This document shows positions 59,530 to 64,000 of a stretch of 64,000 nt of DNA, one piece after another. This DNA comes from CAIMWS01 sp964409245 (GTDB lineage Bacteria; Verrucomicrobiota; Verrucomicrobiia; Limisphaerales; UBA1319), in assembly GCA_964409245.1 (NCBI GenBank), contig CAYPCQ010000023.1, positions 19,429 to 83,428 on the forward strand, written 5' to 3'. The notes below the pieces were generated by a model. It searched no databases. It saw nothing but the letters and a program-made list of their open reading frames with translations, and was not told where the DNA came from. The translations under genes and the position numbers were made by a program. Each line of letters begins with the position of its first letter. Within the stretch, counting starts at the first letter, position 1.

Positions 59530-60309
59530 ATGGGTGTGGATGAAATTTTAAGGCAATTGCTGGCGGTGGCGGCCGTGTTTTTCATCGGCCTGTCCAAAGC
59601 CGGATTTGGCGGTGGGTTGGGCATGCTCACCACCCCGCTGTGCGCCATGGCGTTTGACGCCAAGGTGGCCATCGGGATCATCCTGCCGCTGTTGAGCGCC
59701 GGGGATATTTTCTCGCTTTATCATTACTGGGGCAAATGGGACCGGCGGAACCTGGCCTTTCTGCTGCCGGGGGTGGTGGTGGGCGTGCTGGTGGGCGTGC
59801 AGCTGGTGGGCTTGTTCAACACCCGGCAGATGAACTTTTGCATCGGCCTGCTGGCGGTCTTGTTCGTGCTGTTCCAATTTTTCAAGGAGGTCATTTTCCG
59901 GGCCGAAGGAGCCTTCGCCCCGAACCATTTGCTGGGAGTCCCCTGTGGGGTGGGCACGGGGATCACCTCCAGCATGGCCCACGGGGCGGGCCCCATCGTG
60001 AGCATGTTCCTGATCCCGCAGCGGCTGCACAAGGAAATCTACGTGGGCACCAACGTGTTGATTTTCACCTGGGTCAACTGGATCAAAATGCCGTTCTTCT
60101 TTTCCAAGGGCATCATCAACCGCCACACCCTGGAGCTGAGCCTGTGGTATCTGCCGCTGATCCCGGTGGGGGTCTGGCTTGGGGTGTGGCTGAACCGGAA
60201 GTTTTCCGAGGGCGCCTTCATCAAGGTGGTTTACATCTTCACCCTGCTGGCGGGCCTGGAGCTGATGCTGCACACGCACCTCACGCACTGGCTTCGGGGG
60301 CATTTTTAA
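59530..60309 (+). CDS. TauE/SafE family membrane permease
   Basis: A 259-residue protein with about eight membrane helices. Family features: the first helix ending FIGLSKAGFGGGLGMLTTPL, the mirrored second half TGITSSMAHGAGPIVSMFLI, and FTWVNWIKMPFFF. Members export sulfite, sulfonates or other organic anions; the substrate here is unknown. The TcdA gene starts 12 bases after its stop, so the two are probably co-transcribed without an obvious functional link. Confidence 0.87.
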   Translation: MGVDEILRQLLAVAAVFFIGLSKAGFGGGLGMLTTPLCAMAFDAKVAIGIILPLLSAGDIFSLYHYWGKWDRRNLAFLLPGVVVGVLVGVQLVGLFNTRQMNFCIGLLAVLFVLFQFFKEVIFRAEGAFAPNHLLGVPCGVGTGITSSMAHGAGPIVSMFLIPQRLHKEIYVGTNVLIFTWVNWIKMPFFFSKGIINRHTLELSLWYLPLIPVGVWLGVWLNRKFSEGAFIKVVYIFTLLAGLELMLHTHLTHWLRGHF

Positions 60310-60320
60310 CCGCGGCGGCC

Positions 60321-61064
60321 ATGAGCGAGGGCGAACGTTTCCAGCGCCTGGAAAGGCAGATCGGCGGCGATAAGTTGCGCCAGCTGCGGGCATCCTTTGT
60401 CACCGTGGCGGGTTTGGGAGCGGTGGGCAGCTACGCCGTGGAGGGTTTGGCGCGGGCCGGGGTGGGGCGGCTGCGGCTGGTGGATTTCGACATCGTCAAA
60501 CCCAGCAACATCAACCGCCAGCTATACGCGCTCGATTCCACCGTGGGCCAGCCCAAGGCGGAGCTGGCCGCGCAGCGGGTGCGGGATATCAACCCCGCCT
60601 GCGCCGTGGAGGCGCTGCGCTGCTTCATCCATCGCGAGACCATGGAGGCGGTGCTGGGCGGCCCGCCGGATCTGGTGATCGATGCCATCGATTCGCTGGC
60701 GCCCAAAGTGGAGCTGCTCGCCGCGGCCAGCCAAAGGGGCATCCCGATCATTTCCAGCATGGGCGCGGCGCGCCGCCAGGAGGCCACCTTGATCCGGACG
60801 GGGCCGCTGGCCCTGGTGCAGGCCTGCCCCCTGGCGCGGGTGGTCCGCAAGCGGCTGCGCCGGCTGGGGGTGGCGGTGGATTTCACCTGTGTCTATTCGC
60901 TGGAGCGGCCGGCGGCCCTGCCCCGCAACGAAGGCGAACCCGAGCCGGATTTCCTGGAGCGCGGCCGGCGGCGCCAGCCGCTGGGCAGCCTGCCGACGAT
61001 CACCGGCATCTATGGTTTGATGGCGGCCCATGAGGCCCTGCGCCGGCTGGTGGGCGGGCTTTAA
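60321..61064 (+). CDS. tcdA: tRNA threonylcarbamoyladenosine dehydratase (TcdA/CsdL), ThiF family
   Basis: A 247-residue E1-like enzyme that cyclises t6A37 in tRNA to ct6A. Motifs: the Rossmann AGLGAVGSYAVEGLARAGVG, DFDIVKPSNINRQ (the NINRQ adenylation motif), QPKAELAAQRVRDINP, and DAIDSLAPKVELLAAA. The C-terminal SLPTITGIYGLMAAHEALRR is also typical. The ATG at 60321 begins the conserved start (MSEGERFQRLERQIG); the long open frame upstream is antisense or out-of-frame to the TauE gene. Confidence 0.88.
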   Translation: MSEGERFQRLERQIGGDKLRQLRASFVTVAGLGAVGSYAVEGLARAGVGRLRLVDFDIVKPSNINRQLYALDSTVGQPKAELAAQRVRDINPACAVEALRCFIHRETMEAVLGGPPDLVIDAIDSLAPKVELLAAASQRGIPIISSMGAARRQEATLIRTGPLALVQACPLARVVRKRLRRLGVAVDFTCVYSLERPAALPRNEGEPEPDFLERGRRRQPLGSLPTITGIYGLMAAHEALRRLVGGL

Positions 61065-61521
61065 GGAGCCGCCGGCCAATGACCTTGGCCATCGGATCCC
61101 CATCGGGTTTTTTTGGCGGCCGGCAGCGGGGCGCGCTCGTGATGCCGGCCGGCCGGGACGGATAAGCGCTGCGCCCGCCTCCCGCCTGCGCCACCCTCCT
61201 GCGCGGCTTGGTTTTATCTTGCAGGCGGCTGGGAATCAGGCAAACCGCTAGGGACGGCTGATATGGCCGGGGCAGTGTTCACCGGCGCTGCCACCCGCCA
61301 AGCCGTGCCCAAGTATTTGGCGGAGCAGATTTTGCGCCAGACGAGCAGTCAGCCGCGAGCATATTTGGAATAGATCGGTGAGTGGCGAATGTCTTGCCCA
61401 AAAAGAGCCAGCCCGCACGGCGGAGCCAATGGCCTGGACCCGGCTGAGTGGCACGGGGGGAGCAGGGAGCGGATTTACAAAGCACCGAAGACAACGCAGG
61501 AAACAAAAGAAGCGAAAGCCC
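61065..61521. other. Intergenic stretch with interspersed repeat copy B
   Basis: About 455 bases between tcdA and the RF-like gene. Apart from repeat copy B (61396-61445) nothing is recognised; in-frame upstream extensions of the RF-like frame translate the repeat itself. Confidence 0.5.
61396..61445 (+). repeat. Interspersed repeat, copy B
   Basis: It differs from copy A (18110-18159) at only four of the first 44 bases and shares its core with copy C. It lies 76 bases before the RF-like start codon. Confidence 0.75.
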
Positions 61522-61914
61522 ATGGACAACGAAAAAATCCAGGCGCGAATGGCCGCTTTGGGCATCCGCGAGGAGGAGCTGGAGGAGAAGTTCACCCACT
61601 CCAGCGGACCCGGCGGCCAGAACGTCAATAAAACCTCCACCGCGGTGGTCTTGATCCACCAGCCCAGCGGCACGCAGGTGCGGTGCGAGAGCGAGCGGTC
61701 CCAGGCCGCCAACCGGCTGCTCGCCCGGGAGCTGCTGCTCGACAAGATCGAGCAAACGCGGCTCCAGGCCCGCGCCGCCGAGCGCGCGCTGATCGAGAAG
61801 AAACGCCGCCAAAAACGGAAGCGCCCCCGCGGGATCCAGGAGCGCATCCTGCGGGACAAAGCCCGCCAAAGCACCAAGAAACGGCTGCGGCGCCGGGCTT
61901 CCGACGATCACTGA
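61522..61914 (+). CDS. Peptide-chain-release-factor-like GGQ protein (ArfB/ICT1-like)
   Basis: A 130-residue protein with the RF-1 catalytic domain alone. The HSSGPGGQNVNKTSTAVVL segment contains the GGQ motif (residues 31-33) that triggers peptidyl-tRNA hydrolysis, and a Lys/Arg-rich C-terminus (residues 90-127) resembles the tail that ArfB places in an empty mRNA channel. No codon-recognition domain is present, so a role in rescuing stalled ribosomes is inferred. The ATG at 61522 is preferred over an in-frame start at 61378, which would include repeat copy B. Confidence 0.87.
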   Translation: MDNEKIQARMAALGIREEELEEKFTHSSGPGGQNVNKTSTAVVLIHQPSGTQVRCESERSQAANRLLARELLLDKIEQTRLQARAAERALIEKKRRQKRKRPRGIQERILRDKARQSTKKRLRRRASDDH

Positions 61915-61986
61915 CGCGGCTGCCTGGCCCGGGTCAGGCCGGCGAACGGGCCGCGGAATGCACCTGTGCCTGATCGCCCAGCATGC

Positions 61987-63779
<1,793 letters not shown>

Positions 63780-63801
<22 letters not shown>

Positions 63802-64000
63802 GCCGGCGGTGGGGGGCCGGGCGGTTCCCGCTTCAGCGCGGGCCGGATCTGCGCGTAAGCCTGGGCCAGCTCATCCACCAGGTCCGGGAGCGCCGCCGTT
63901 TGCTGGGCCAGCGCCTCCAGCCTCCGGGCTGGCTCGCCTAGCTGCTCCAGGCCAAAGATGCCGGAGCTGCCCGCCTGCGTGTGCGCGACCAGAGCCAGGG
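63780..64000 (-). CDS. C-terminus of an Hpt (histidine phosphotransfer)-type protein, cut by window edge
   Basis: 73 codons enter from the right edge and stop at 63780-63782. The piece reads VAHTQAGSSGIFGLEQL, then EPARRLEALAQQ, the Hpt helix signature with the phosphorylatable His at HTQAGS. The usual Lys after it (HxLKGS) is replaced by Ala. A Pro-rich tail follows. It is probably the end of a larger signalling protein acting with the downstream activator. Confidence 0.7.

Overview
The window looks like a scaffold from a GC-rich Verrucomicrobiota bacterium, probably from a draft or metagenome assembly because a run of 100 N (31306-31405) joins two contigs. The assignment to that phylum is inferred from family content: a prepilin-like protein with the H-X9-DG signature, very large exported proteins built from lamin-tail, CotH, discoidin, LamG, PA14 and SbsA-like modules, tandem FG-GAP/ASPIC proteins next to a TPR protein, Tat-exported sugar oxidoreductase and isomerase-like proteins, a DUF1080 protein, and GH29/GH36 glycosidases. 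No rRNA, tRNA or CRISPR array was recognised.

Layout. 1-1690 is a partial sensor/response-regulator protein on the minus strand. 1878-9196 holds the H-X9-DG protein, an exported esterase (minus) and a 1722-residue CotH/lamin-tail surface protein. 9238-10136 holds two small related membrane proteins, followed by about 1.1 kb of gene-poor, lower-GC DNA. 11265-19947 is an accessory carbohydrate and surface region: a near-consensus promoter, a possible coupled small ORF, a Gfo/Idh/MocA oxidoreductase, a DUF1080 3-keto-glycoside hydrolase-like protein, a 1357-residue discoidin/FGE-fold protein with an 819-nt internal duplication, and a GH29-like protein whose expected nucleophile is Asn. 20086-24891 (minus) is an overlapping operon TPR -> FG-GAP/ASPIC -> FG-GAP/ASPIC, with a 332-bp identical tract shared by the last two genes. 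25220-28153 is another large LamG/PA14 surface protein.

28304-31177 (minus) is a compact NaeI-type restriction-modification island (Vsr, C5 methyltransferase, controller, restriction enzyme). It ends near the assembly gap, which itself abuts an 18-bp tandem repeat. 31577-33839 has two convergent TIM-barrel isomerase-like proteins, one Tat-exported and one Sec-exported, and an FmdB-type zinc ribbon.

34070-45162 is the most striking unit: eight tightly spaced co-oriented genes encoding an ABC-2 permease, three SPFH/HflK-HflC-type proteins (the first with about seven extra membrane helices), a His-rich P1B-type metal ATPase, an ABC ATPase, a second ABC permease and an anchored protein of unknown function. 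I infer one multi-component membrane machine of unknown job. It is followed by an exported LysM/coiled-coil protein and a hybrid histidine kinase whose N-terminal receiver has lost its phosphoacceptor.

48885-64000 is mostly housekeeping and transport: a GT2 glycosyltransferase, ThiD, a CAT-type amino-acid permease, an exported GH36 alpha-galactosidase with an NPCBM module, a nitroreductase, a URO-D family protein, CinA, a TauE/SafE permease, TcdA, an RF-like GGQ protein, a NifA-like sigma-54 activator and a partial Hpt protein. A short interspersed repeat occurs three times, upstream of the GH29, URO-D and RF-like genes.
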